Of a DNA stretch of 64,000 bases, positions 43,763-51,481 are shown one piece after another. The notes under the pieces were generated by a model that did no database searches, was not told the DNA's origin, and saw nothing but the letters and a program-made list of their open reading frames with translations. The stretch comes from Tessaracoccus flavus (GTDB lineage Bacteria; Actinomycetota; Actinomycetes; Propionibacteriales; Propionibacteriaceae). The stretch covers positions 1,984,001 to 2,048,000 of the forward strand of contig NZ_CP019605.1 in assembly GCF_001997295.1 (NCBI RefSeq), in the 5' to 3' direction. Made by a program: the position numbers and the translations under genes. How positions within the stretch are numbered: position 1 is the stretch's first letter; the number at the start of each line of letters is the position of its first letter.

Positions 43763-43907
43763 TCGTGGCCCCAGAGCGTGCGTCCGTGACCCTGTGCCGG
43801 ACGCTCCTCGACAAGCGCTCGTCACTGCAGGGAGCATCAACTGGTGGCTATTCAGGGAAACGATGAAACCCCACATCAGGGGCCTTCTCTCAAAGGCTGC
43901 TGAGGGC

Positions 43908-43943
43908 TTCACCACAGCGGCTAGTGGGGGTTCACCACAGCGG
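43908..43943. repeat. 13-bp direct repeat in intergenic region
   Basis: TTCACCACAGCGG occurs at 43908-43920 and again at 43931-43943, 23 bp apart (about two helical turns), in the 300-bp gap 43763-44059 before the DUF5677 gene. It may be a regulator binding site. Nothing else in this gap looks like a gene. Confidence 0.5.
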
Positions 43944-44059
43944 GAATCGGGCACTGGGTGACAATGCGGCCAGCCCCTCCCCGGACTAGACTTGACCACC
44001 CAGACATCCTCCCGAGCGATCATCTCCCGAGTGTCGGTGCCGACTGGCACGATTCCAGA

Positions 44060-45241
44060 GTGAACATCTCCACTACGACAGCGCTGTGGCGCGCCAGGCT
44101 GCGGTACTGGCTTGCTGGGCGAAGACGAGTCACCCTGCGACTCCTGGGCCGTGCCTCGGACTCCAGTGACGCCTACCTCCGCATCGCGCAGGCCCTGGAG
44201 GAGAAGCACGAGTCATCGGGCATGTCTTCGGAGGAGGCCATGGAGCGCGGCTTGGTGGAGGCACTGGAGATACTCACCGAACATGGCCCACCCCAAGTAG
44301 CGGCGGCGCTGAAGGCCGATGGCCCGAGGATGCTGGCAGAGCACCGCCGTCTCGACCGAGGGTTTGAGAAGCGCATCCGTCAGAGGTGGGGAACCGCTCT
44401 CGACCTCTACTACATGATCGCCGTGGCCTGCCAAGAGGTCGGAGCGGAGGGCTACCAGGAAGCCAACCAGTGTGACGAGGGCAGTGAGAGCGAGAGGGCG
44501 CTACTGGAAGCCATGAGCGGGCTTCAGGCGCGCGCCTGTCGGCAGTCCTTGGAGGTGTTGTCTCTGCTGGAGACTGGATTCCCCAAGGCCGCTCACGCCG
44601 TCAGCCGCAGCATGCACGAGGGGGCAGTCGTCGCCTCCGTCCTCACCGAGTACGGGAGCACCCCGGAGCACGCCGACATTGGGACGAGGTTCTTGCTGTT
44701 CGATCACATCACCAACCTGATGGATGCCGAGGAGTATCAGCGGTACGCGGAGCGCCTCAAACATGAGCCGTTCACCGATCAAGAGATGGCGGCACTTCGC
44801 ACGACGAAGGCCGAAGTGCTGGAGCGTTTCCCCGATCTCGACCGGAAGATGGGCTGGGCGGGCGATCTGCCTGGGCTGAGGAAGCGGACGTTCGAGGAGT
44901 TGGAGGTCATCGCAGGCATCGACCACTTGCGTCCCTACTACACCTGGGCGAGTCACGAGGTTCACGCCTACCCCAAGGGTGTACGCCTCAACCAGTCGGG
45001 TCTCGACGGGGACCTGTGGAAGTTGGCAGGACGGACGAACGCTGGGCTTGCTGACCCCGCTCAGGGAGCGCTCATCGCCTTGAACCAAGTGACGGCATCC
45101 ATGCTTACAGTTCCCGGCGTAGCGTCCCCCAGCCGGATCGTGGCCTCCCGCGCCACGATGGCTCTTCTAGATGAAGCCCGCGAGGAGTTTGCTCGCATCG
45201 AACGGGAGTTGGCCGACGAGCGGACACTCACGGTCTGGTAG
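44060..45241 (+). CDS. DUF5677 domain protein
   Basis: About 393 residues from GTG 44060; the frame is open to ATG 43958, but that stretch is Pro/His-rich and includes a likely promoter (TAGACT at 43986). It is all-helical. The segment ACRQSLEVLSLLETGFPKAA followed by HAVSRSMHEGAVVASVLTEY matches DUF5677, in which a helix pair with R-x-x-H/E residues recurs in HEPN-like defence proteins. The C-terminal YTWASHEVHAYPKGVRLNQS and TASMLTVPGVASPS follow. It begins the second accessory patch after the sigma/partner operon. Confidence 0.72.
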   Translation: MNISTTTALWRARLRYWLAGRRRVTLRLLGRASDSSDAYLRIAQALEEKHESSGMSSEEAMERGLVEALEILTEHGPPQVAAALKADGPRMLAEHRRLDRGFEKRIRQRWGTALDLYYMIAVACQEVGAEGYQEANQCDEGSESERALLEAMSGLQARACRQSLEVLSLLETGFPKAAHAVSRSMHEGAVVASVLTEYGSTPEHADIGTRFLLFDHITNLMDAEEYQRYAERLKHEPFTDQEMAALRTTKAEVLERFPDLDRKMGWAGDLPGLRKRTFEELEVIAGIDHLRPYYTWASHEVHAYPKGVRLNQSGLDGDLWKLAGRTNAGLADPAQGALIALNQVTASMLTVPGVASPSRIVASRATMALLDEAREEFARIERELADERTLTVW

Positions 45242-45321
45242 CACTCACCGGCTCGGTCCAGCAAGAGGAACCAGTCAGAAGCGGCTGAAGATGCCGCCCA
45301 TCCTGGCTACAGTCCAGGCGC

Positions 45322-45483
45322 ATGAGAGCGACGAACCGGCAGACCTTGATCTCCGCCATCTTCGAAGCAGCCGAGCGCGCCACGAACGACCTCACCCATC
45401 TCGTCCCCGACCTCGACCGGGACCGCACCGAGTACGCGCTTGCGTCGGTTCTGCTGGAGGAGGCGTGGATCAGCATTCGCTGA
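45322..45483 (+). CDS. 53-residue island protein, intact copy
   Basis: ATG 45322 to TGA 45483 encodes MRATNRQTLISAIFEAAERA, NDLTHLVPDLDRDRTEYALA and SVLLEEAWISIR. A TACAGT -10-like box ends 8 bp before the ATG, so the transcript is probably leaderless. A near-identical copy lies at 33605-33784 on the other strand. It is convergent with the 62-residue gene 8 bp away. No known family. Conservation of two copies supports a real gene despite its size. Confidence 0.7.
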   Translation: MRATNRQTLISAIFEAAERATNDLTHLVPDLDRDRTEYALASVLLEEAWISIR

Positions 45484-45491
45484 GCCCGACC

Positions 45492-45680
45492 TCAGTCTCG
45501 GGGAGCCGCCCCGCCGTCCGCGAAGCCGTCGAACGTCCTGATGTCCCGCTTGGGCTCGGCAAGTCCGTCACGGCGGCGCTGGGCCTCCTTGCGGCGGTCT
45601 TCTCGGTCCTCGGCATCGAAGACCTCGGCAAGCGCCTCCATGTCGGCCTGGAGGGAGTTCTTGGCGTGCTGCTGGGTCAT
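45492..45680 (-). CDS. 62-residue island protein, intact copy
   Basis: From ATG 45680 the gene encodes MTQQHAKNSLQADMEALAEV, then FDAEDREDRRKEAQRRRDGL and EPKRDIRTFDGFADGGAAPRD. The highly charged central helix could be coiled coil. AGGAGG lies 8 bp before the ATG and a conserved leader (exact 18-bp block at 45708-45725) is shared with the broken copy at 32051. No known family. It is convergent with the 53-residue gene. Confidence 0.7.
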   Translation of the reverse strand: MTQQHAKNSLQADMEALAEVFDAEDREDRRKEAQRRRDGLAEPKRDIRTFDGFADGGAAPRD

Positions 45681-45757
45681 GACGGTCCCTCCTGATGTGG
45701 GCTTGGACTACTGGGTGCTATCGAGCGTAGACGCACAGTCGTACGAGTCGCAGAACG

Positions 45758-46297
45758 TCAAGTCATGAGGCAGACGCGGACCAGGAGGATCAGGCCGACA
45801 AGAAGGAGCGAGCCGTAGAACGGCGTGATAGCCCAGGACTTCCATACGGAGGTGTCGGGCTTCCAGTCATTCAAGAACTGGAACCGTGGCCCCTTTTCCG
45901 GCGTATCCACTGCTCCTGTGGCCTGGTCGTCTACCTCGTCGGCCGTGATGTCATGCTGGTTCTCGGGAACCTGGCCGCATCGCTGAACCTCGCGCGGATC
46001 GAGGCTGAACAGCGGTATGCCCTTGTTGCGCGCTACCGCGTCGTAGAGGGCGCGGTACGCCTTCTCCCTGTCCAGGTAGTGAGCGTCCAAGAACATGAAA
46101 AGCAGGACCGCGCCAAGACCGAGTGCAATGACGGACCAGGCGTTCTGAGTCATGCCGTAGCCGTAGGTTGCCGTGACTACGGGCAGCAGCCAACTCTTGG
46201 TGCTCGTGGACGCGGCAGACATGCGCGTGACGACAGCCTGGATAAAGTCGAGGTGCTTGTGGAGGTCCTCTCGACAGGGAGTGTCGTCACCCGTCAC
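45758..46297 (-). CDS. Three-TM membrane protein, last gene of TIR-HIT operon (possible effector)
   Basis: About 179 residues from GTG 46297, which overlaps the HIT stop by 4 bp (GTGA). An N-terminal amphipathic helix (EDLHKHLDFIQAVVTRMSAA) leads to two membrane segments (about residues 30-48 and 52-70: LLPVVTATYGYGMTQNAWSV and IALGLGAVLLFMFLDAHYLD). A soluble loop with RALYDAVARNKGIPLFSLDP follows, then a C-terminal segment, ITPFYGSLLLVGLILLVRVC. The layout resembles small membrane effectors of nucleotide-signal defence systems, such as SLATT-type proteins. Family assignment not confirmed. Confidence 0.7.
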   Translation of the reverse strand: MTGDDTPCREDLHKHLDFIQAVVTRMSAASTSTKSWLLPVVTATYGYGMTQNAWSVIALGLGAVLLFMFLDAHYLDREKAYRALYDAVARNKGIPLFSLDPREVQRCGQVPENQHDITADEVDDQATGAVDTPEKGPRFQFLNDWKPDTSVWKSWAITPFYGSLLLVGLILLVRVCLMT

Positions 46298-46737
46298 GGC
46301 TTCATCGACCTGCACGCCTCGCGGACGCGTACCAGAGTGTCGTCCTTCCCGGCCTCGCTGTAGTCCGTGCCCTCCGGCCAAATCGGTCCCATCGCATCGC
46401 CGTCCCAGCGAGGAACGAGGTGCACGTGGAGATGAAAGACGGTCTGTGTCGCCGCCTCTCCGTTAGACTGGATGACGTTGAGACCCTCGGGGTGGAGCGC
46501 TTCCCGGATCGCTCCAGCGAGCCGAACTGTTGCGCGGGCCAGATGACCAGCGGTCTCTTCATCCAGTTTCCAGATGTCCGCCACATGCTTCCGGGGAACC
46601 ACCATCGTGTGGCCCAGGACAGCAGGCTCGGTCGGGAAAAAGGCGACGACGTACTCGTCGCGGTAGACCTCGCGGGCGTCTGGATCGTCGCGTAGGACGA
46701 TCTCGCAGAAGGGACAGCCGTCCTTGTTCACGGCCAC
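46294..46737 (-). CDS. HIT-family nucleotide hydrolase
   Basis: A 147-residue HIT protein (MAVNKDGCPFCEIVLRDDPD). The family pattern is complete: VVAFFPTEPAVLGHTMVVPR, then GLNVIQSNGEAATQTVFHLH and the catalytic HLHVHLVPRW (His triad). HIT enzymes hydrolyse or transfer nucleotidyl groups (AMP-lysine, Ap4A, dinucleotides). Its start overlaps the TIR gene by 10 bp and its stop overlaps the membrane gene by 4 bp. An enzyme acting on NAD-derived nucleotides fits between a TIR protein and a membrane protein; that is inference. Confidence 0.92.
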   Translation of the reverse strand: MAVNKDGCPFCEIVLRDDPDAREVYRDEYVVAFFPTEPAVLGHTMVVPRKHVADIWKLDEETAGHLARATVRLAGAIREALHPEGLNVIQSNGEAATQTVFHLHVHLVPRWDGDAMGPIWPEGTDYSEAGKDDTLVRVREACRSMKP

Positions 46738-47213
46738 TTCGTGACACCCTGCTCGGCCCAGACGGGCAGTCGGCGGGCCAGTTCGTTGTAGGTCGCCTTG
46801 GTGTCGATCCGCCCGGACCAGTCAGTTGCGGTGGGATCGAAGAGCGGCACACCGGAGAGCCCTGCTACCTCGAACGGGTTTGCGCCAGCGGAATCGGCCC
46901 CGTCGCGCATAGAGGCGAGTCCGTGGATGCGCACTCCGAGCAGCGGCTTCTTCATGGACCACGCACGCTCGATCTCGTACTGCACGTAGGGCCGTTCGGC
47001 GGTCTGTCGACCGACTAGGACGATGACCGCCTTCTTGTAGTTCATCTCCTTGTCGATCCAGTTCTGGATGGCGGTATCGGTCTTGTAGCGGACCTCCTCC
47101 CAGTTCTGCCCCGTGACCTCAGACCCTCCAGCGATTGACTTGATCTCGCGGACCAAGTTCACTCGAAACTTGTCCCGGTCGTAGTGGAATGAGTAGAAGA
47201 CTGACTTGGCCAT
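46728..47213 (-). CDS. TIR-like protein (MTH538/ThsB type)
   Basis: A 161-residue protein made almost entirely of a TIR-like domain of the DUF1863 (MTH538) group, to which Thoeris ThsB belongs. It opens MAKSVFYSFHYDRDKFRVNL and continues with GQNWEEVRYKTDTAIQNWID, KKAVIVLVGRQTAERPYVQY EIERAWSM (catalytic Glu region) and LLGVRIHGLAS. ThsB enzymes convert NAD+ into cyclic or modified ADP-ribose signals after sensing phage proteins. An AGGGAGCC site precedes ATG 47213. It is the first gene of the TIR-HIT-membrane operon. Confidence 0.88.
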   Translation of the reverse strand: MAKSVFYSFHYDRDKFRVNLVREIKSIAGGSEVTGQNWEEVRYKTDTAIQNWIDKEMNYKKAVIVLVGRQTAERPYVQYEIERAWSMKKPLLGVRIHGLASMRDGADSAGANPFEVAGLSGVPLFDPTATDWSGRIDTKATYNELARRLPVWAEQGVTKWP

Positions 47214-47349
47214 AATGGCTCCCTTCTCGTGGTCCCGGTCTAGCCGGGCTCGCGAACATTTCTAGCAGGCGGGTCCGACACCCTGGAACACCGCCGGAGG
47301 GTGATGGGGCGCAACGGACGCTTCCCCTCGCCGCTGCGCCCCACCTGAC

Positions 47350-47478
47350 CTACTCGACCCGCATCTGGATGCGAGTGCCCTCGCTGATGTGCGTCGCGTA
47401 CTCGGTCAACTCGGGATCGGAGATCGACCCCCCCGACCCGAGACCACTCGCGCCGGAGCACAGACTTGATCTCGCAGC
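47350..47478 (-). pseudogene. C-terminal gene fragment
   Basis: A minus-strand frame ends at 47350 with GSISDPELTEYATHISEGTR followed by IQMRVE. Protein-like sequence stops near 47478, where the transposase relic on the other strand begins. It is probably the tail of a gene cut by that insertion. Family unknown. Confidence 0.35.
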
Positions 47479-47862
47479 GAGGCGATCCGCTTCTACCAGC
47501 CCTACGTCTGGGGATCGCCGGAGTGGGAGCACGCCTACGGTGCTCGAAACCTCTCCGAGACCGCCAACAGCAACCTGAAGGACCACCACGGTCGCTTGGC
47601 GAAGGGCTCGATCAAGGTGCTGGGGAAGAACAAGATCGCCCTGGCGCTGGCGTTCTTCGTGGACGCGGTGAACACCCGCCTGATCTTCCACATGCCGACC
47701 GACTTCTTCGAGCGCTGGACAGGTGCCCCGGACCCCTACCTGCCCGATCCCGACGACCCCGCTTGGACCGACCCGGACCACCAGCCGCCAGACACGAGGG
47801 CAGGACCCGAAGAGGCCATCCTCGCCACTTCACCCGCCACGACGGAGCCGATCACCACGTAA
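47479..47862 (+). pseudogene. Transposase-like protein, 3' fragment
   Basis: The frame lacks a start and opens directly with EAIRFYQPYVWGSPEWEHAY, then GARNLSETANSNLKDHHGRL, GKNKIALALAFFVDAVNTRL and a Pro/Asp-rich tail to TAA 47862. It has the same YGxRxxxExxNxxxK pattern as the relic at 20065-21064, so both come from one transposase family. It marks the right edge of the second accessory patch, next to tRNA-Leu. Confidence 0.65.
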
Positions 47863-47876
47863 CACCTCGCCCTACC

Positions 47877-47913
47877 AGCCCCTGCCCGGATACAGGTCCG
47901 GACGGGGGCTTTT
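47877..47913 (+). terminator. Intrinsic terminator
   Basis: AGCCCC-TG-CCCGG (47877-47889 region) pairs with CCGG-AC-GGGGGCT ending at 47910 and is followed by TTTT. It follows the transposase fragment by about 15 bp. Confidence 0.7.
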
Positions 47914-48000
47914 CGCTGTCCGGGGGCTGTCCAACGTCTGGTTGACACCGCTGGGCGCATTCGGAGCCGCGACGCGAAGGGGCACGACGCCCTTGAACGC

Positions 48001-48038
48001 AGAACTCCCGGCCCCGACGACCCGGGACCGGGAGTTCT
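48001..48038. terminator. Hairpin terminator before tRNA-Leu
   Basis: AGAACTCCCGG (48001-48011) and CCGGGAGTTCT (48028-48038) form a perfect 11-bp stem followed by CTTGAAG. It lies just downstream of the leftward tRNA-Leu and probably terminates it. Confidence 0.7.
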
Positions 48039-48073
48039 CTTGAAGAAAATCGGCTACTGCTACTAAATAGCGC

Positions 48074-48158
48074 TGGTACGGAAGAAGGGACTTGAACCCT
48101 CACGCCCGAAGGCACAGGAACCTAAATCCTGCGTGTCTACCAATTCCACCACTTCCGC
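48074..48158 (-). tRNA. tRNA-Leu (TAG)
   Basis: On the minus strand, acceptor GCGGAAG pairs with CTTCCGT (one G-U), the D-loop region has GGTGGAATTGGTAGACACGC typical of class II tRNAs, and the anticodon stem-loop GCAGG-ATTTAGG-TTCCTG gives anticodon TAG. A variable arm (GCCTTCGGGC) and T arm AGGG-TTCAAGT-CCCT follow. CCA is encoded. Confidence 0.95.
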
Positions 48159-48172
48159 GGGCAGAGGCGAGT

Positions 48173-48721
48173 TTAGCGCAGCGCGAAGCGCTCAACGACC
48201 TCGTAGTGGCGCCCCACCTGGTGCGACTCGATCAGCACGAGTTCGTCGGCCGTCCAGGACCAGCCGGGGAAGGAATCGAGTATCCCCAGCCACCGCGTGG
48301 CCTCGATGCCCCGGTTGTGACGGGCAAGGGTGAGGTGCCCGACGAAGGTCGCGCCGTCGACCGCCACCCCCGCGTTGTTGGCCGCTGACCGGCAACGACG
48401 GGCGAGCGCGTCCAGCCCACCTTCCGCACCGTGCGCGGCGAGGGCGAGGATCTTGGCCTTCCCCGCGTGCGGGAAGGCGATCCCGCCGCTCAGGCGCACA
48501 ACGAATCTCGGCGTACGCGCGGCGGCAGCACCGAGTTCCTCGACGAGGCGCTCGAGGTGGGAGTCGGGCACCGACCCCATGAACGACGTCGTGAGGTGCC
48601 ACCCGTCCGGCCGCCGCCAGCGCAGGTCGGGCGCGGCCTCCCGCCGCGGCTCGACCAACGTGTCAATCTGCTGCACCACGTCCTCGGGCGGCAGCACCGC
48701 AGTGAACATCCGCTTGCCCAT
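48173..48721 (-). CDS. thpR: RNA 2',3'-cyclic phosphodiesterase (2'-5' RNA ligase family)
   Basis: A 182-residue 2H phosphoesterase. Both catalytic HxTx motifs are present: HLTTSFMG near residue 42 and HLTLARH near residue 128, with MFTAVLPPEDVVQQI at the N-terminus. The enzyme opens 2',3'-cyclic phosphates at RNA ends. It lies 14 bp before tRNA-Leu on the same strand, so tRNA-Leu may be in the same transcript. Downstream of dinB. Confidence 0.9.
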   Translation of the reverse strand: MGKRMFTAVLPPEDVVQQIDTLVEPRREAAPDLRWRRPDGWHLTTSFMGSVPDSHLERLVEELGAAAARTPRFVVRLSGGIAFPHAGKAKILALAAHGAEGGLDALARRCRSAANNAGVAVDGATFVGHLTLARHNRGIEATRWLGILDSFPGWSWTADELVLIESHQVGRHYEVVERFALR

Positions 48722-48738
48722 GCGGCAAGGCTATACGT

Positions 48739-50076
48739 CTACTCGTCGTCGGTGGAGACGGCGAGCGGGAGGGGGTAGAGGCCGGCCGGTCGCAACGCGG
48801 GATCGTCGACGGCGAACGTCCGGATCGGGCCCGGCCCGGTGTCGCGCGTCTCGAATCGGACGGTGACGCGCCCCAGTCCCGAACCCCAGACCCAACCCCG
48901 GCCATGGACGTCATGCTCGACGTCGGCACCCGGGTGATAGCCACTTCCCCGCACCCCGCTGAGCGCCACCTCTGTGTCGGCCCCCGTGGTGGTGGAGGTG
49001 CTGGCGGGCGGCGGATCATCCTCGCCGAACAGTCGCTCCTGCGCCGCGGTGGTGAAATTGGACACTCCGATGCCGAGCAACCGCACCCCCGGCCTCACGT
49101 CCACCTCGGACAGCAACGACACGCCGGCCGCGGTGATCGCGTCGACGGAATCGGTCGCTCCGCCCAGCGAGCGGGCGATGGTGCGGGTGGTGAAGTCGGC
49201 GAACCGGACCTTGAGCGTGACCGTGCGCGCGAAGTAGCCCGCCCGGGTCAGCCTCCCGGCCACCCCTGCGGCGTCCCTCCGCAGGATGAGTTCGAGTTGG
49301 ACCGGGTCGGTGAGGTCGGTCTGGAAAGTGTCCTCAGTCGAGATCGACTTGGGGTCGCGTTGCGCCTGCACCTCCCGGTCGTCGCGCCCCTGGGCCAGCG
49401 CGGCGAGCCCCTCTCCCGCTGCCTGGCCCACCTCACGGATCAGCTCGGCCCGGTCGGCGGCGCGCAGGTCGGCGACGGTGTAGAGCCCGATCGCCATCAG
49501 ACGCTGCTCGGTGGCGGGACCGACGCCTGGAATCGCCCGGACCGGTAGCGGCGAGATGAAGTCCAGCTCCTCGTCGGGGAGGAGGATGCGGGCACCGTCG
49601 GGCTTAGCGGCCTCGCTCGCGAGCTTGGCGAGGAACTTGGCCGACCCGACACCGACCGAGGCGGTCAGGCCCTCGGTCCGTCGGGTGACCTCTGACCGCA
49701 GCCACGCCACCCGATCGACGAGTTCATCATCGCCCCAGCCCGACGGCGCCAGGTCGACGAACGCCTCGTCGAGGCTGAGCGGCTCGACCAGCGGCGAGAT
49801 CTCTCTGAGCAGCGCCATGACGATGCGCGACGACTCGCGGTAGGCAGGGAACCGACCGCCGAGGAAGGCGGCGTGAGGCGCCCGTCGCCGAGCCTCGGCA
49901 CCGGACATCGCCGAGCGGACTCCGAACGTGCGCGCTTCGTAGCTGGCCGTTGCCACCACGCCACGCTGGCCGGAGCCGCCCACCACGACGGCCTTGCCGC
50001 GAAGGCTGGGCTTGTCGCGCTGCTCGACGGCCGCGTAGAACGCGTCGAGGTCGAGATGGAGGATGCGTCGGGGCAC
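48739..50076 (-). CDS. dinB: DNA polymerase IV
   Basis: A 445-residue Y-family translesion polymerase. Catalytic segments are HLDLDAFYAAVEQRDKPSLR (first metal Asp) and PLSLDEAFVDLAPSG (SLDEAF, the second acidic pair), with helix-hairpin-helix text at VRAIPGVGPATEQRLMAIGL and the little-finger domain after KSISTEDTFQTDLTDP. A longer than usual C-terminal extension (residues ~360-445) carries a DUF4113-like or actinobacterial tail. Acts in lesion bypass. Confidence 0.95.
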   Translation of the reverse strand: MPRRILHLDLDAFYAAVEQRDKPSLRGKAVVVGGSGQRGVVATASYEARTFGVRSAMSGAEARRRAPHAAFLGGRFPAYRESSRIVMALLREISPLVEPLSLDEAFVDLAPSGWGDDELVDRVAWLRSEVTRRTEGLTASVGVGSAKFLAKLASEAAKPDGARILLPDEELDFISPLPVRAIPGVGPATEQRLMAIGLYTVADLRAADRAELIREVGQAAGEGLAALAQGRDDREVQAQRDPKSISTEDTFQTDLTDPVQLELILRRDAAGVAGRLTRAGYFARTVTLKVRFADFTTRTIARSLGGATDSVDAITAAGVSLLSEVDVRPGVRLLGIGVSNFTTAAQERLFGEDDPPPASTSTTTGADTEVALSGVRGSGYHPGADVEHDVHGRGWVWGSGLGRVTVRFETRDTGPGPIRTFAVDDPALRPAGLYPLPLAVSTDDE

Positions 50077-50085
50077 GCCCCGAGG

Positions 50086-50568
50086 TTAGCTGGCCCGTGG
50101 GGTGGGTCGGTACTGGGTGAAGTCGAATCCCTGCCGCGGCTCGCGGGAGATCTCCGTCCACTCGCGCACCGACAGGAGCGGGAACGTCGCGGCACCCTCG
50201 GGCTCCTGGTGGACGTGGGTGATGTCGAGTTCGGTGAGGTAGGGCCAGGCCGCCTCGTAGATCTCAGCCCCGCCCCCGATGTAGCAGATCTTCTCCGGGG
50301 TCTGTGCGGCGAGGTCGAGCGCCTCCTCTATGGAGTGGGCCACCTCGACGCCGTCGTCGGACCAGTCAGGATCCCGCGTGACGACGATGATGCGCCTGTT
50401 CGGCAGGGTGCGTCCGATCTGCTCGTGGGTGCGACGGCCGAACACCAGCGTGTTGCCGGTGGTCACCTCCTTGAACCTGCGGAAGTCCTCGGGCAGATGC
50501 CAGAGCATGTCGTCGCCCGAACCGATCACGCCGTTGTCGGCAACGGCGGCGATCGCCACAATCCTCAT
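50086..50568 (-). CDS. folA: Dihydrofolate reductase
   Basis: A 160-residue enzyme (MRIVAIAAVADNGVIGSGDD) with MLWHLPEDFRRFKEVTTGNT (substrate site and catalytic Asp/Glu), LVFGRRTHEQIGR and ICYIGGGAEIYEAAWPYLTE (NADPH loop GGGAEIY). It makes tetrahydrofolate, needed by thymidylate synthase encoded nearby. Its start overlaps the DUF1707 gene stop by 4 bp. Confidence 0.96.
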   Translation of the reverse strand: MRIVAIAAVADNGVIGSGDDMLWHLPEDFRRFKEVTTGNTLVFGRRTHEQIGRTLPNRRIIVVTRDPDWSDDGVEVAHSIEEALDLAAQTPEKICYIGGGAEIYEAAWPYLTELDITHVHQEPEGAATFPLLSVREWTEISREPRQGFDFTQYRPTPRAS

Positions 50569-51437
50569 CGCAGGCCCTCCATCGAGATCATCGACCCCAT
50601 CGTGTCGAAGGTCGCTGAGCCGGTCAAGGCTCCGTCGATGCAGATGACCTTGAACAGCGGCTCTCCGCCAGCCGCCCAGAGCAGCTCGGCGCTGCTGGCC
50701 GTCCCCCCGACCTGCAGCGGGGCTTGGTACAGCGCCTGAGCGAACCCTTCCTCGACCTGCTGGAGCGCTGCCGTGCCGCGAGTCTCCGCGACCGATGGTT
50801 CCTCGGTCCAGTAGCCTCCCTCGGGCCCGACCCGGATCTCGGTGACCACCCCAGGGGAGCGCTCAGCCGACGCCAGCGCGGTCAACCCGTCCCTGTCGAC
50901 GGTGAGGGCGTGGAACGAGTCCAACCCCAACTCCCGTGCGGCGTTGCCAGCCTCCGGGATGAGGTTCCCCCACGACGCCGACCCTGGCACTTCGTCGGAC
51001 ACGAACTCGGGGCCTACCGGCTCTGCAACCCAGGACTCTTCCCAGCCTGAGGCGTCGGGTCCATCGAAACGGCCCACGCCGACGAGACCGGTCAGAACCA
51101 CCACCCCGACGCCGGCGGCCAGTCCACCGGCAAGCAGTGCCCCCCGTCGAGAGGGCTGCGGCTGCCCGAGCCGCGCGGGCGGTTGGCCGGCGGCTCGGAC
51201 GAAGGCTGCGGGCGGCCCGTGGGAGGCGTCGTTGCGCGGATCCACCACCGCCGGGAGCACGTTGGGCCGAGGTAGCCCGTCGAACTGCGCGATGGCGTCG
51301 CGGTGGGTCACAGCCTCCAGCACCCCGTCGGTCCGACGGCGGAACTCCACGTCGTCGATGCGTCCGTCCGCGTACGCCGCCGACAGCAGATCGAGGTACC
51401 TGTCGCGCTCCTCGAACGATGGCCGCAGCTCACTCAT
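50565..51437 (-). CDS. DUF1707 domain membrane protein
   Basis: A 290-residue protein. The first ~55 residues are a DUF1707 domain (RDRYLDLLSAAYADGRIDDV, EFRRRTDGVLEAVTHRDAIA QF), a small SHOCT-like helical module. One membrane segment follows at about residues 103-123 (GALLAGGLAAGVGVVVLTGL), and then an extracytoplasmic part with strands such as FHALTVDRDGLTAL and GTAALQQVEEGFAQALYQAP. Function unknown. It lies between thyA and folA, coupled to folA by a 4-bp overlap. Confidence 0.85.
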   Translation of the reverse strand: MSELRPSFEERDRYLDLLSAAYADGRIDDVEFRRRTDGVLEAVTHRDAIAQFDGLPRPNVLPAVVDPRNDASHGPPAAFVRAAGQPPARLGQPQPSRRGALLAGGLAAGVGVVVLTGLVGVGRFDGPDASGWEESWVAEPVGPEFVSDEVPGSASWGNLIPEAGNAARELGLDSFHALTVDRDGLTALASAERSPGVVTEIRVGPEGGYWTEEPSVAETRGTAALQQVEEGFAQALYQAPLQVGGTASSAELLWAAGGEPLFKVICIDGALTGSATFDTMGSMISMEGLR

Positions 51438-51481
51438 GGGCTCAGGCTAGCCCACCGGTGACCTCGCCCCGGGCGGGTCGG

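Noticed and set aside
46294-46737. HIT gene as an ordinary housekeeping gene unrelated to the TIR gene
   Set aside because: Not fully excluded, but overlaps with both neighbours and the accessory setting favour operon membership, so I kept it in the system hypothesis.
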